DNA of 64,000 nt from Pezicula radicicola. Its lineage: Eukaryota > Ascomycota > Leotiomycetes > Helotiales > Dermateaceae. Position numbers and translations under genes: made by a program. This document shows, piece after piece, positions 11,206 through 22,822 of the stretch (its first letter is position 1; each line of letters opens with the position of its first letter). The notes below the pieces were generated by a model, which saw nothing but the letters and a program-made list of their open reading frames with translations, had not been told where the DNA came from and made no database searches. Where the stretch lies: contig PDUO01000002.1 of assembly GCA_003008705.1 (NCBI GenBank), positions 1,072,898 to 1,136,897 of the forward strand, read 5' to 3'.

Positions 11206-13386
11206 ATGAAGCTTCTTGCATCCACCCTCCTGTTGGGTGCTGCATCCGCCGCATACCCAGGTCAACAGGTCCTCAAAGACACTTTCGAAGCTGCAAAGCC
11301 AGTCGCTGATGCGTGGTCCAAGCCTCTTCATTCGATGAGCGATGCCTTGAAGGGCATGACAGCTGAGGCCAAAGGCATCTGGGATGAAGTGGCAATGATG
11401 TTTCCAGCCGAGATGGAGAAAGCGTTAGTCGGCCTGTCTACCTATTCTTACAGCACCAAACTTGACTAACGCGTATATGATAAATAGTAGCTTTTTCTCT
11501 GCACCAAAGCCACATACTCGCAAGCCTGATAGCCACTGGGACCACGTAGTGAAGGGAGCCGAGGTTCAGTCAGTCTGGGTTGAGAACGCCAACGGTGAGA
11601 AGGAGAGAGAGCTTGATGGAAAGCTCGAGAACTACAATATGCGTATCAAGAAGGTCGATCCTTCAAAGCTCGGTGTTGACACCGTTAAGCAATACAGCGG
11701 CTACTTGGATGATGAGGAGAATGATAAGCATCTGTTTTACTGTGAGTGATTCAGAATACCTCAGTCACTAAAATCTCCTCGGCTACTCAATTACTGACGG
11801 CTGTAGGGTTCTTCGAGTCGCGAAACGATCCTAAGAACGACCCCGTGGTAAGGACATTCTCCTAAATAAACATTCCTATTGCAGGCAGATTCATGAGCTC
11901 CAAGACATGTCCCGAAACTTGTGAATCATGTCTCACACTTCCACATCCGTGTTCAAGAAGTAACACTAACTCAAAAAGGTGCTATGGCTCAATGGTGGAC
12001 CCGGTTGCTCCTCTCTCACTGGACTCTTCCTAGAACTTGGTCCTTCTTCTATTGACAAGAATGGAAAGCTTCACTCCAACCCATACAGCTGGAACGCTAA
12101 CGCTTCGGTTATCTTCCTCGATCAGCCAGTCAACGTCGGTTACTCTTACAGTGGCGGCTCCGTCAGCAACACAGTCGCAGCTGGAAAGGATGTTTATGCT
12201 CTTTTAACTCTCTTTTTCAAGCAGTTCCCTGAGTACGCAAAGCAGGACTTCCATATTGCAGGTGAATCATATGCTGGCCATTACATCCCAGTTTTCACCT
12301 CCGAGATTTTGTCCCACAAGAAGCGCAACATCAACCTGAAGTCCGTTCTTATTGGTAATGGTCTTACCGATCCATTGACTCAGTATGAAGAGTACAGACC
12401 AATGGCGTGTGGCGATGGTGGTTGGCCTGCCGTTCTTGGCGAAAGTGAATGCCAGGCAATGGACAATTCTCTTCCTCGCTGCCAGAGCCTTATACAGAAC
12501 TGCTACGACAGCGAGAGCGTCTGGTCTTGCGTCCCGGCAGCCATATACTGCAACAATAAGTCAGTACCTTCTCGGTGCTCCTGAATCGTTATTTGAGGCA
12601 CTCCCTAAGTTGTATTGAAAAAATTGGGCTAACCGAGATTTTCACTACAGTATGTTGGGTCCTTATCAACGAACCGGCCAGAACGTATACGATGTTCGTG
12701 GAAAGTGTGAGGATAGCAGTAACCTTTGCTACTCTGCTCTTGGATGGATCAGCGACTATCTCAACAGAGCAGATGTCCAAAGGGAACTCGGATCAGAGGT
12801 TAGCAGCTACGACAGCTGCAACTTTGATATCAACCGAAACTTCCTGTTCCAAGGCGACTGGATGAAGCCATTCCACCGTCTTGTACCTGGAATCCTGGAG
12901 GAGATTCCAGTCTTGATCTATGCCGGTGATGCTGATTTTATGTAAGTCGCTCTAAACCCCATGCTACCCCAACATAGTACTAACGGCTTTTCTAGCTGCA
13001 ACTGGCTCGGCAACCAAGCCTGGACTGAGGCTCTTGAATGGCCTGGGCAAAAGTCATTCAACAAGGCCAGCACTAAGGACTTGGAGCTTGACGGCGAGAA
13101 GTACGGCAAGTACAAGACTAGCGGTAACCTTACATTTATGCAAGTCTTCGCCGCTGGCCACATGGTCCCAATGTACGTATTCACCAAGTCAAACTCTCCC
13201 AGTGGGCAAGATTTGGAGTGTTAAGATATATGTACTCTCAACATATGTCTTACTGCTCCAAAAAAAATTTGCTTCGCACCCTCCCCCACTCTAGAAAGAC
13301 TGATACTTACTACGCTTTAATTTAGGGACCAACCCGAACCCAGCTTGGATTTCTTTAACCGATGGTTGGGAGGAGAGTGGTTTTAA
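11206..13386 (+). CDS. Vacuolar carboxypeptidase Y (serine peptidase S10)
   Basis: Seven exons: 11206-11423, 11491-11741, 11807-11847, 11979-12559, 12651-12941, 12996-13172 and 13326-13386; 539 aa. A signal peptide ([19 protein letters not shown]) is followed by a propeptide of about 110 residues, then the mature enzyme from around [34 protein letters not shown] forms the oxyanion region; the catalytic serine is near residue 267 in GESYAGHY; the Asp lies in YAGDADFICNW and the His in [12 protein letters not shown]. The end, [11 protein letters not shown], is typical of CPY. This is the broad-specificity vacuolar carboxypeptidase that matures precursors and degrades peptides. Length and intron pattern suit a filamentous-fungus CpyA orthologue. 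The secreted relative at 14419 lies next to it in the same orientation. Confidence 0.95.
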
Positions 13387-13562
13387 ATAACCCCTACTTT
13401 CGGGAGATTCTCATAATCTCAAGTTGTGTAGGTTGTAGATTGATAGATAACAGAGAATTTCTTTTGTTTGGCGTTGGGGAAGTTCTTTTGGACAAGTACC
13501 TCGGCAGTTAAATTGAATTGGATCTATAGAAACTAGAATATCTTCTGCCGAATTCGACCGCT

Positions 13563-13762
13563 AAGTGACTTACTTGACTTGAGTAACTAGCTTCATTTGG
13601 GTAACTGACTTGACCTGAGTAAAGCACTTGACTTGAGCAACATACTTGACTTTTAAGTAATGAGCGTGACACTTTGCACCCAAAAGTATGACTTGGCCAC
13701 TGGCTTGATTTAGGTAACTGGCTTGACTTGAGCAACCTACTTATTTAGTAACTCACTTGCCT
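13563..13762 (+). repeat. 18-bp minisatellite family, locus c
   Basis: The longest tract, about 200 bp. Four consecutive units keep an exact 18-bp spacing: TGAGTAACTAGCTTCATT, TGGGTAACTGACTTGACC, TGAGTAAAGCACTTGACT and TGAGCAACATACTTGACT. After a 70-bp break come further units ending in TAGTAACTCACTTGCC. It starts 177 bp after the CPY stop codon. Confidence 0.85.
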
Positions 13763-14327
13763 TGTGTATTTTAATCTTGTTTCACAGAAGAGGGAACAAA
13801 TGACTACCTATGTAACAGTAAATTTCGCCTAGCTTATACTTGAAGCTGTCTGGGACAAAGCCGACCATTGAGTCCAGACAAACTCTAAATTTGGCTGGAC
13901 CACCAGGGACTTCCCAAAGGCACATAATACGAGGCATTATATTTCGCTTCCCTAGGATTTCTGATGATCTCCATGTGTCTACCTATCATATTAACTGCGG
14001 TCAGATATATTCGATAAAGCTTCAGTTAGTCAGTACTATGCGTCGAGATTATTGTGAGATCTCTTATCGCAAGTGGAGTCATGTAGTAGGACAACGGCGT
14101 ATCCTCCTGCTGCTTCTATCCAAGCGTCCATATCATCACTCGCCGCGGCATCTATGCAGAACAATATCATAATAAGGTACGGAGTAAGCAGGCACAATCT
14201 TATGAGTTCCACTTCCACTGCTGCAAAGCTGCAGGCACCGTACGGTGTACCAGGGTAGAGCGGACGGCATGGTCAAGCTTGTGTGCTGGCCTGCAGATTT
14301 CTACCACCCCAGAACTTTCGCAACAAT

Positions 14328-14333
14328 TATAAA
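14328..14333 (+). promoter_or_regulatory. TATA box of the secreted carboxypeptidase gene
   Basis: TATAAA, 86 bp upstream of the ATG at 14419, followed by a pyrimidine-rich stretch (CTCTCCTCTGCTC) typical of fungal transcription start regions. Confidence 0.55.
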
Positions 14334-14418
14334 GTCGTTGCTCTCCTCTGCTCTTTTTCTTTTCCTTCTTCTAGAGTTTTGGGGCTTTAGAACTTTGCGC
14401 TAAGGTTCAATTGCGATC

Positions 14419-16204
14419 ATGCTTTCTTCAAATCCTTTCCTAGTTCTAGGTGCGGCGCTTTCTACGGCAGTTATCGCGCAGTTTGTTACTCCTCCGACAG
14501 ATCTAATTAACGCTACTGGTTACTATGGTGTCCCGGTTAGATATAAAGAGGTCCCAACAGGAATTTGCGAATTGGATCCGAATGTGAAGAGTTATTCTGG
14601 TTATGTTGATGTTGGGGAGGATGAGCACATATTTTTCTGGTGAGTCTTCTAGCTTCCGGTTTTTGGAAGTTGTGGACTTACAGTTGCACAGGTTCTTCGA
14701 GGCGAGGAACCAGGATCCTACAACTGCCCCATTGACAACATGGATTAATGGTGGACCTGGATCGTCTTCTATGATAGGTCTCTTTCAGGAGAATGGCCCT
14801 TGTGGTGTTGATATAAATGGGGAGGTTTATAACAACCCATACTCTTGGAGTAATGTTTCAAATATGCTCTACATCGACCAACCTACCCAAGTAGGCTTCA
14901 GTTACAGCAAAGCAGTCCCAGGATACATCTCAAACAGCGGCAGCGATGCTCTCATTGTTTTGCCAGATGCCACTTGCCCTGATTATGCAGAAGCATTCGG
15001 AACTTGTGCGACTTATTCATACCAGAACGAGAGTTTAACTGCCAACAGTACCAGTAACGCGGCACCTAATTTCTGGCTTACACTTCAAGGATTTATGGGC
15101 GCTTTCCCAGAATACTCGAGAAATGGATTTCACTTCAGTACGGAGAGTTATGGAGGTCATTATGGGCCAATTTTCAATGAGTACATCGAGGCACAGAACG
15201 CCAAGAACCTTACTGGAGCTCACAAGATCTCCCTTGAGACAGTACTGATCGGCAATGGCTGGTTTGACCCTCTAATTCAGTATCAAGCGTACTATAATTT
15301 TACGGTTTATCCAGGCAATACCTATGATTACTCTCCATTTAACGCCAGTATACAAGCGCAGTTTTACAATAACCTCTACGGTCCCGGTAATTGCGTAGAT
15401 CAAATTAAAGACTGTGCAGCTCGCGGCATCGATGAGATTTGTGCCGCTGCAGACAACTTTTGTGCGTATGAGGTGGAGTCCATGTACGACATCTATCTTG
15501 GTAGAGATGAGTACGACGTCAGAGAACTCACTCCAGATCCTTTCCCATACAGCTTTTACGTGGAATATCTCAACACACCTGAAGTACAGTCTGCCATCGG
15601 TGCTTATCAGAACTTCTCGGAGTCTTCAAACGCAGTGTACCTTGCTTTCACAGCAACAGGTGATGATAACCGAGAAGATGGTACTATTGCAGCTGTTAAA
15701 GGTTTACTGGATCAAGGTGTAACAGTTATGTTATACTCTGGCGATGCAGACTACAACTGTAATTGGCTAGGTGGTCAAGCTGTTGCTGAAGAAATTAATG
15801 CTACTAATTTCGACTGCGCTGGATACACCAACATTACTACATCTGACGATGAAGTTCATGGCCAAGTGAAACAAGCAGGAATCTTCTCCTTCGTACGCAT
15901 CTACGAATCTGGCCACGAAGTACCATTTTACCAACCTCTTGCAGCTCTTGAAATCTTCGAGAGGGCTATTACTGGGAAAGATATTGCTACGGGAACAGTT
16001 AATGTGACTGAGGGGTACTTGACGGAAGGAACTAAGTATTCTGAATACAGGGAAGGTAATGGGACTATGCAGTGGGAGGTCCTACCTACTAATGCGACTT
16101 ATGATCCTGCTACCGGGGCCCCGACTGTGGAGAAGAGGTTGGAATTGAAGAGAGCGTTAGGAGAGGCGGTTTTGAGTCATGCTGGGAAGAAGTTTAAGCC
16201 TTGA
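14419..16204 (+). CDS. Secreted serine carboxypeptidase (S10 family)
   Basis: Two exons, 14419-14639 and 14692-16204, with a 52-nt intron; 577 aa. The N-terminus [22 protein letters not shown] is a clear signal peptide. The mature part starts with a short pro-region (no long CPY-like propeptide). [15 protein letters not shown] is the oxyanion motif, the nucleophile Ser lies in [10 protein letters not shown] (Thr replaces the usual Gly before ESY), the Asp in [14 protein letters not shown], and the His in [12 protein letters not shown]. Many Asn-x-Ser/Thr sites (NATGYY, NESLT, NFTVY, NASIQ, NITT) suggest heavy N-glycosylation. It removes C-terminal residues from peptides, probably outside the cell or in the wall. 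It is strongly diverged from CPY at 11206, so this is an old family pair rather than a recent tandem copy. Confidence 0.93.
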
Positions 16205-16503
16205 TTTTGAAAGGAATGATGAGAGTCTTTGGGAAGTAATGAGAAAACTTATAATGAACTTGGGGGGTAGAAGGTCGAGATTATGAAAGTATTATGGTAG
16301 TACATTACTTTAATGTTAATGAAATTATCCCCAAGGGGGCTCCTTGAATCCGGCTGCCTCGATTTCAACTTCTCGTACTAAATACTGTAAACTGGAGTGA
16401 TTGATATCTTTGTTGTGAAGGTTCTTAACCATAGCCGGGAAATACAGAGACCGTTTTTTTGTAGAATGATTCCGCCGCTATGTGCCTGCTTTTAGAACGC
16501 AAA

Positions 16504-16575
16504 GCGACTTACTTGGTTTGGGTAGCTCAATTTACTTCAACTTGACTAAATCAATGGATTTGAGTGACTCAGTTA
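16504..16575 (+). repeat. 18-bp minisatellite family, locus d
   Basis: Degenerate units: GCGACTTACTTGGTTTGGG, then TAGCTCAATTTACTT, then GGATTTGAGTGACTCAG. It lies 300 bp after the stop codon at 16204. Confidence 0.6.
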
Positions 16576-16947
16576 TGAACAGTAAATCACCTTCCTAGAT
16601 TTAGCGAGGACAGGTTGTAAATAGAGCGTCGGACAACTCCCTAAGTACTACGCTGTATCCAGTATAAAAATACTATACGCTCTCAAAATGTCTCGAGGTT
16701 CTATAACTTTCTGCCTTGTTAAATGTTTTTGTAATTGGGAAGTATACGCGATCGCATGCTGTGAGCTTGGTGGAATGCTAGTTGTGGTGTGTTGTTTTGG
16801 AGGCTGCTAGCAATAAAGTGGTATGGTATACAAAAAGTAAGAGTAGGACTAAGAGTTAGTTGAGAAGAAGAGATAGAAGACCTCCTTTTTGTTTTTGGTG
16901 ATGCTGATAGTAATTGGCCCAGAGCCTATTTCCTAGTCACAGATTGG

Positions 16948-17068
16948 CTTCCAGTACATCTTGCGTGTGTTGTCGTCCTTTCTGAGCAATCTAGAACAAA
17001 GAACTGACTTAGTATTTTGACTTACAGAAAAGGTCATGTACGCCTTGACTAAGATAAAGGGTGTCGGG
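16948..17068 (+). pseudogene. RPS18: RPS18 fragment with intron 2 retained
   Basis: Nearly identical to 8682-8833 of the RPS18 gene. It runs from CTTCCAGTACATCTTGCGT in exon 2 through intron 2 (including its CTTACAG acceptor) into exon 3 as far as AAGGGTGTCGG. About 32 bp of the parent are missing, covering the end of exon 2 and the donor site; the break sits at a shared CGT. The matching intron segment differs by three G-to-A changes. Retention of the intron means it was copied as DNA, not from mRNA. It has no start and cannot make the protein. Confidence 0.9.
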
Positions 17069-19284
17069 CACTGCCAGTCCAGGCAAACTATGGACTATAA
17101 TAATTGGAAGGTTCCCGTAGAAATGAAATAGTGCCTTCCTCCTAGCATCATTCTTCGCCAGCATTGGCACTTACTAGCGTCTGGAAGCACTAGGTCCAGC
17201 TCTTGCGCAATGCAATAGAAGACAATGTGATTCTAGGTTGGGGTAGATGCAATAGCGCACTTCTAAAGAACACAACAGACAATTCTAAGGGGCACCTCTA
17301 TTTCTACGCTAGGGTAAACTGTCTTTACGGTGCTTATGCTGGCCACCAAGAAAGTTTACCTTAGCTGCCTTGCTGTTTGTGGAAAGGGTAGATGTAAACG
17401 CACAAGGAGACAAAAACATGCCTCGAACAGCGTTTCAAATTGCCGCTGGAGAAGGGAATATCAATTTGATCAGGCTGAAGCCTTGAATGGCCATTGTAAA
17501 AGATTATCCTTGTCAAGAAGCATTCTTGTAGTAGAGAAATTATTGTTTATAGCATCCAAGCATAATATATAGGTATGTATCAACAGACAAATTGCGAAGG
17601 TCCACCTGTATGGCAAAAGGAGGTTCCACACTCAAAGGTCGTTGGGAATTGATCTAGTCTGTTACACACATGGTGTATCCAGCTCAAGACCAGGCTGTGA
17701 GAGAGGCTTGGCCGAGCGAGGCAGAAGACAGTTTGACATCAAAAAGAAAAGAGGCAAGAGCTGAAAGACAGAAATAAGTGGTAGGAGAGTTTGTAGAGAA
17801 ATGAAAATACGTAATATTTGAGGTTGTGCCATGCTTGTGTTCCTGTGATTACAAGGCGCAGACAGTCTTGGATATGTAATGACCCATCCAACAGATGCTG
17901 CCTGCATTCCCATTTGACTTGGCATCCAACAAAGTCCATGAGTTCGCATGTCATTGTGTAGCCACAGTAGCTACCAATGCGACGTGACGAAGCACGTCAA
18001 TACTTGAGGGTGAAGCCGTCTATCCGACTTGGCCTAGGGCTGAAATGAGAGGGATGGGGAAGTAATCTTGGCATTCCAGTCGTTGAGATCAGAAGTATAA
18101 CGACGACCAAGAACAGGGAGAAAGATGTACACTGTTTTATCCAGATATTGTGTGTGAGATGCTTGGGGAATTGGTGAAAGGAGAAAAATCTTTCTTTGGG
18201 AGTCGAGAAAATTCAAATTCAAAATTAACCAAATTAAGCGACTCTCCACACCAACAAGAACGGGGCGGCGGGCGGAGTCAAAGGAAAAGGAAAACTTGGC
18301 ACCGACACGCCGACCAGTACGGAGTTCCAGTAGACCATAGACCATCTTCTCCTCCTCAATCCAGCAATTCATCGCGTGCGGCTTGTGTGTGATGCTGCTG
18401 CGCTTCGGCATTCCCTGGTCAGGAAGATGCGCACGCGACCTTCCGAGCGACCTTCCAAGCGCCTTATCATCTTTCCAATCACCGTGTTTTGCATTCGTAT
18501 GTGCGAATACGCGCGTATCGTTTTCCCTATGTTGCTTCTACGAATGGCATACCTCATTTGTAAAAGGAGGTCAAAGTTCTATAACCTCCGTGCCCCGGTT
18601 ACAAAGGAGTAGTCAAACTTCTTGTGCTCTTGCTTCTGTGATACTGTGATACTGTGATGCAATTACCACGCGACCCTGGTCTGATCTACGCCCGTTGGAA
18701 ACCGTGCAATGCAGAGCCTTCGTCATGGCCAACTAAGTAGCCATTGCAATGTCTTTGATGTGTACCATCTCGCAGAATGGCGCTTGCTTGCATGGACCTA
18801 TGATGGACCAGCTCAAACTGAGTCCTTCCAAGTCTCGTTTGTATTGTGCAACGTGCGGGTACGAAAGACTAAATTCCCTCTGTACCTATAGCTGAAATGA
18901 TGGATATCAGACAAGCGGCTGTCGTGGATGAAGTAACCCTGCAAATGAACTTCCTCAACGAGCGCCAAGCAACCACTTCGACCATCACTGAACCATCAGC
19001 CCCAGTGAGCTGGTCCGAGAGAGAAAGACCAGCCATGGCTTGGTTATGTAGCCTCCACTTCCCTTTCGTTGCTTCTCCAGTGAACCTGCTCTTCTCGCAC
19101 CCATCTCCCTATCTCTCGCCATGTCAAGACATTACACCGTTGCACTCTTCACATAGTACCTACACCGCAAACGACACCAAGAAACGAGAGGCGTACATCT
19201 CGACCGGCCTCAGCAGGAGTAAGGAATCTGCAAGATATGCAGTTGCGCAAATCTCTGCCTCTACCTCCACTGAAGTGAGGTGAG

Positions 19285-22005
19285 ATGTCACGAGCTACAA
19301 GGACGTCCCAATCGACGCTTGGTCGAGATGTGATAATACGCCGCTCTTTCCGAGCATTGCTCTTTGCCATCATAGTGGGAGTTATTTACAGATATTGCTG
19401 GATAGGTAGGACCAGACCTCCGGCAGTCCTTGCCCCGAAACATTACATAGCAATAGCTAACCTGTCTCCAGATGCCCCCGACCCTTTCAAATGCGGTGCC
19501 CTTCTCAACAAAGGCCAATGGCTCGACCCCGGTCCAGCAAGGAGTACGCGACTCCCCTTTCAGAATTGGCAGCCCCCGGGATGTATGATGCACGAATACA
19601 AGAAGCAGGACATACAGACTTGCTTCCAGAAGCGGAGGCTGGTTTTCATAGGGGACTCCACGACCAGACAAATATTCTGGGCTGTTGCGAAAAAGATGGA
19701 TCAGGAAAGAGCTCGGGAGGAGATGGAGGAGATGCTGGACCTAGATGAGAAGCATTATGATCTCGATTTTGAGTCTGACGGAGTCACGGTGCAGTTTATA
19801 TGGGATCCTTTCTTGAATTCCACAGGACTAGACCATGAATTGAGGAAGTTTCGGCCAAATCCGACTGAGGAGGAGATTTCCAGTGGACAAGATGATAGCG
19901 CTGGTTTGATAATGCTCGGTTCTCCCGGGCTATGGTACGCAAGGCATGGGCATGAGAACTACTTCAAGGACTTCAGGGATACTATTGACAAGGTGATCCC
20001 CTTTATGGACCATGCTCCAGCAGAATCACCTATGATCCCCATGCAAAAGCCATATCCAGCCCGGAATAAATCACCAAACTTTCTTCTACTTGCGCCGGTT
20101 CAGGTGCCTCGCTATCAGTCTCTATCTCCATCAAGGGAGAAAACTATAACTCCAGAGAAGATAGATCTTATGAACGACTACTTGCAACAGGTCTCAGCCC
20201 ACTCCAACGCGGATGTTGTTTGGAGCTATACCCTGATGACATGGGCTGGCCGCGGAGAATATGAGGAGAGTGGCCTACATGTGGTTGAAAACGTAGCTCA
20301 CCGCAAAGCAGATGTACTTTTAAACCTGAGATGCAATTCAGACGCTGCAGCGAAAGGTTATCCTTTCAATCGGACTTGCTGCAGTAACTATACAAGTCCG
20401 GGTCCAGCTCAGTGGATCATCATTCTTGTGGGAATGCTTGGGATACCTGCGATCGCCGTTATCCGCCGGAAGCAGGTCGTTCGGATAGGTCGATATCTAC
20501 CAACGGCGGAGATTATGAGCGCTCTGATGGTATTTGTACTAGTTGTATGCTACTGCTTCTACGCCGATCGGACACAAGTTTTCGAAAAAGAACAGAAAGA
20601 ATTCCGGCAGACAGAATTCTTGGGAGCGTGCTTGGCTGTATTTGTGGCTGGAATCATCTCCATAAGGAAGAGCAAGAGTTCAATGCAGAGGAATGAGAAA
20701 GCGATCGCTACTCCCACGGACACAAGCATTTTCCTCTCGAGGGAGCAGAGTAATGAGTGGAAAGGCTGGATGCAATTTGCGATCCTGATTTACCATTACA
20801 CGCATGGCTCTCAGTTCCTTTGGATATACGAAATTGGTCGCCTGCTGGTGGCATCCTACCTGTTTATGACTGGATATGGCCATACGATGTATTTCTTGAA
20901 GAAAGAAGACTACTCTCTCAAACGTGTCGCAAGTGTCCTGGTCCGACTCAACCTGCTTAGCTGCACGTTGCCGTACATGATGCGCAACGACTATCTATTC
21001 TACTACTTTGCGCCACTGGTGAGCTTTTGGTTTCTGGTTATCTACTTCACTCTCAAGATCGGAAAAGACGGAAATATGAGCGTCTGGTATTTACTCGGCA
21101 AGATCTTGCTGTCTGCTATGCTGGTAACCGCTTTCACGCTGATACCAGGCATCCTGGAAAATATTGCTTTAGCACTGCAATATACCTGCGGAATCAGGTG
21201 GGATATGGTAGAATGGCGATTCAGGTCTTTCCTCGACATATACATTGTCTATATTGGCATGATAATTGCTATCCTTTATCATCGAACATGTCAACTCAAG
21301 TCCGGCTCCGCGAGTCCCAGAACACTCATTGACGATATCATCAACGTCATCCTCGAATACCCACGCATCTTCAAAACCTTTACTGTTACCCTTGCACTTT
21401 TCCTTCTTCTTGGGTACTGGGTATTAACACGGAGATCCCCCGATAAGATGGACTTTAATTGGTGGCAACCATATATTTCTTGCATTCCGATCCTATCCTT
21501 CGTCGTTCTACGCAACTCTCACCGCATCTTAAGGAGCTACCACTCGTCGTTATTTGCATGGCTCGGCCGTTTCTCAATGGAAACATATCTCCTGCAGCAC
21601 CACATCTGGCTGGCTGGCAACTCGAGCGGTCTGTTAAGATTGGGATTGTTTAGTCGATGGTCTGAAGTTGCAATCCTGACTCCTCTGTTCATCTGGATCA
21701 GTTGGTGTACAGCGGATACCACACAAAAGCTCACCGGCTGGATCGTATTCGGCAGCGAGCTCCCATCGCGCAACATTTCCTCTCCTGTCACGGCTGTGCC
21801 AGGCTTCATAAATACAAATATCTATCTACCTCGAGTCTCCCCTGACATAGCACCGACACCATCGAAGGATTTTAGGATGGATTTTGGACAGAGCAAGCTT
21901 GGTATGTGGGTTGTAAGGTTGGCAATGAAGTTTAGAGAGGATTTGAGATGGCGGCTAGCATTGATCCTGAGCGTTCTGTGGGTTTTTAATGTTACTTACC
22001 GGTAA
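19285..22005 (+). CDS. PC-esterase/Cas1-type polysaccharide O-acetyltransferase
   Basis: Uninterrupted 906-aa frame. Residues 22-40 form a signal anchor. A lumenal PC-esterase/SGNH domain follows with FIGDSTTRQ at 121-129 (the Ser-containing block) and SGLHVVENVAHR at about 330, which supplies the His; the usual Asp before GLH is a Ser here. From about residue 374 there are many hydrophobic segments (for example WIIILVGMLGIPAIAVI, LMVFVLVVCYCFY, LLVASYLFMTGYG, LFLLLGYWVLT), about ten to twelve in all. This is the Cas1 acyltransferase part, as in the Cryptococcus capsule O-acetylation protein Cas1 and animal CASD1. Such proteins acetylate glycans in the Golgi using acetyl-CoA. Length (about 900) and order match the family. 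The substrate in this fungus is unknown; a wall polysaccharide or glycoprotein glycan is inferred. Confidence 0.9.
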   Translation: MSRATRTSQSTLGRDVIIRRSFRALLFAIIVGVIYRYCWIGRTRPPAVLAPKHYIAIANLSPDAPDPFKCGALLNKGQWLDPGPARSTRLPFQNWQPPGCMMHEYKKQDIQTCFQKRRLVFIGDSTTRQIFWAVAKKMDQERAREEMEEMLDLDEKHYDLDFESDGVTVQFIWDPFLNSTGLDHELRKFRPNPTEEEISSGQDDSAGLIMLGSPGLWYARHGHENYFKDFRDTIDKVIPFMDHAPAESPMIPMQKPYPARNKSPNFLLLAPVQVPRYQSLSPSREKTITPEKIDLMNDYLQQVSAHSNADVVWSYTLMTWAGRGEYEESGLHVVENVAHRKADVLLNLRCNSDAAAKGYPFNRTCCSNYTSPGPAQWIIILVGMLGIPAIAVIRRKQVVRIGRYLPTAEIMSALMVFVLVVCYCFYADRTQVFEKEQKEFRQTEFLGACLAVFVAGIISIRKSKSSMQRNEKAIATPTDTSIFLSREQSNEWKGWMQFAILIYHYTHGSQFLWIYEIGRLLVASYLFMTGYGHTMYFLKKEDYSLKRVASVLVRLNLLSCTLPYMMRNDYLFYYFAPLVSFWFLVIYFTLKIGKDGNMSVWYLLGKILLSAMLVTAFTLIPGILENIALALQYTCGIRWDMVEWRFRSFLDIYIVYIGMIIAILYHRTCQLKSGSASPRTLIDDIINVILEYPRIFKTFTVTLALFLLLGYWVLTRRSPDKMDFNWWQPYISCIPILSFVVLRNSHRILRSYHSSLFAWLGRFSMETYLLQHHIWLAGNSSGLLRLGLFSRWSEVAILTPLFIWISWCTADTTQKLTGWIVFGSELPSRNISSPVTAVPGFINTNIYLPRVSPDIAPTPSKDFRMDFGQSKLGMWVVRLAMKFREDLRWRLALILSVLWVFNVTYR

Positions 22006-22822
22006 CTGGTGCGAAGAGACAGAATATGTAATTAATGGAAGGAACTGTTGAGTGTATGTAAAAAACCTAGTAATGAATACAAGTCTAATTTTCAGCACTA
22101 TTCCCTCAGTGACGCTTAAAAATCATAGAGGTCAAGCTGCTCCTAGTATTGTGTTCCAGGTGAGATTAAGATGCGCCAAGTGCGCTACAATCTGCGCAAA
22201 AGAACATCTTGAGATGCTAAGTAATACAAAAGAAGCCAAGTTTAAAGTGCAGAAGAGAGAAAGGTCCGGATCAAGCATCCACAACTTACAACTCGATAGT
22301 CTACTACTGAGCTACAAGAGCTTGCATTAGACTTGATGAAGAAGTGTTCTCAGGGAGTTTTGTTGTTAGATGTGTACGAAGTAATAGATTGAAGTTGGGT
22401 TCCAAGTCACAGCTGGGCCTCAAGTATGGCCTGATTAAATTTCATTCAACGAGTTCAAGTCATAGAAAGAATGTGACAGAGTTTTTATAACCCTATTATA
22501 TCCTTATACACATCAACTGTCAAGTGCACTAACCAATAGGACATGCAGCATGGTAAAATGCATGTATTTTCTAGTAGCGGTAGTAGTGAAATTCTTGTGG
22601 TGTCGGATCCCTGAAAAGAACGGCGGTTGATGCATAAAGGGATACTCAGGCTTACATTGGGTCCTGTTATCGGTGGGTGGAGGAAGTGGAATACCAATTG
22701 TAGCTTGTGTGTGTGTGTGTGTGTATAAGAGCAGCATTGACTTCTGAAATTCTGATAGCAGGATTCACATCTTGTTTTTGTACATTAGAATTGGAATTTC
22801 TCTTTGAAGAGAAAGTTTGGTA

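Larger units (their letters stand above)
13387..14418. other. Intergenic, about 1 kb, with repeat tract
   Basis: Holds the CPY 3' end, the largest tract of the 18-bp repeat family (13563-13762), a plain stretch, and the promoter of the next carboxypeptidase gene, with TATAAA at 14328-14333. Confidence 0.55.
16205..19284. other. Intergenic, about 3.1 kb
   Basis: Holds an 18-bp family tract (16504-16575) and a fragment of RPS18 (16948-17068). The rest shows only short frames on both strands without recognisable motifs. A 128-codon frame at 18897-19283 ends one base before the next start codon and is most simply leader sequence. Confidence 0.5.

Noticed and set aside
11742..11806. 18-bp repeat family member inside CPY intron 2
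   Set aside because: Only loose words (CAGTCACT, GCTACTCAATTACTGA) match; the 18-bp spacing is not kept.
11206..16204. Recent tandem duplication of carboxypeptidase genes
   Set aside because: The two proteins differ in propeptide, intron number, nucleophile context and most of the sequence; an old pair or coincidental adjacency is more likely.
18897..19283. 128-codon frame just upstream of the Cas1-type gene
   Set aside because: No domain; Ser/Thr-rich text typical of pyrimidine-rich leader sequence, ending next to the start codon of the real gene.
22560..22660. Short similarity to a small-subunit rRNA stretch (GTGAAATTCTTG)
   Set aside because: Only about 12 bases match and the flanks do not continue as rRNA.
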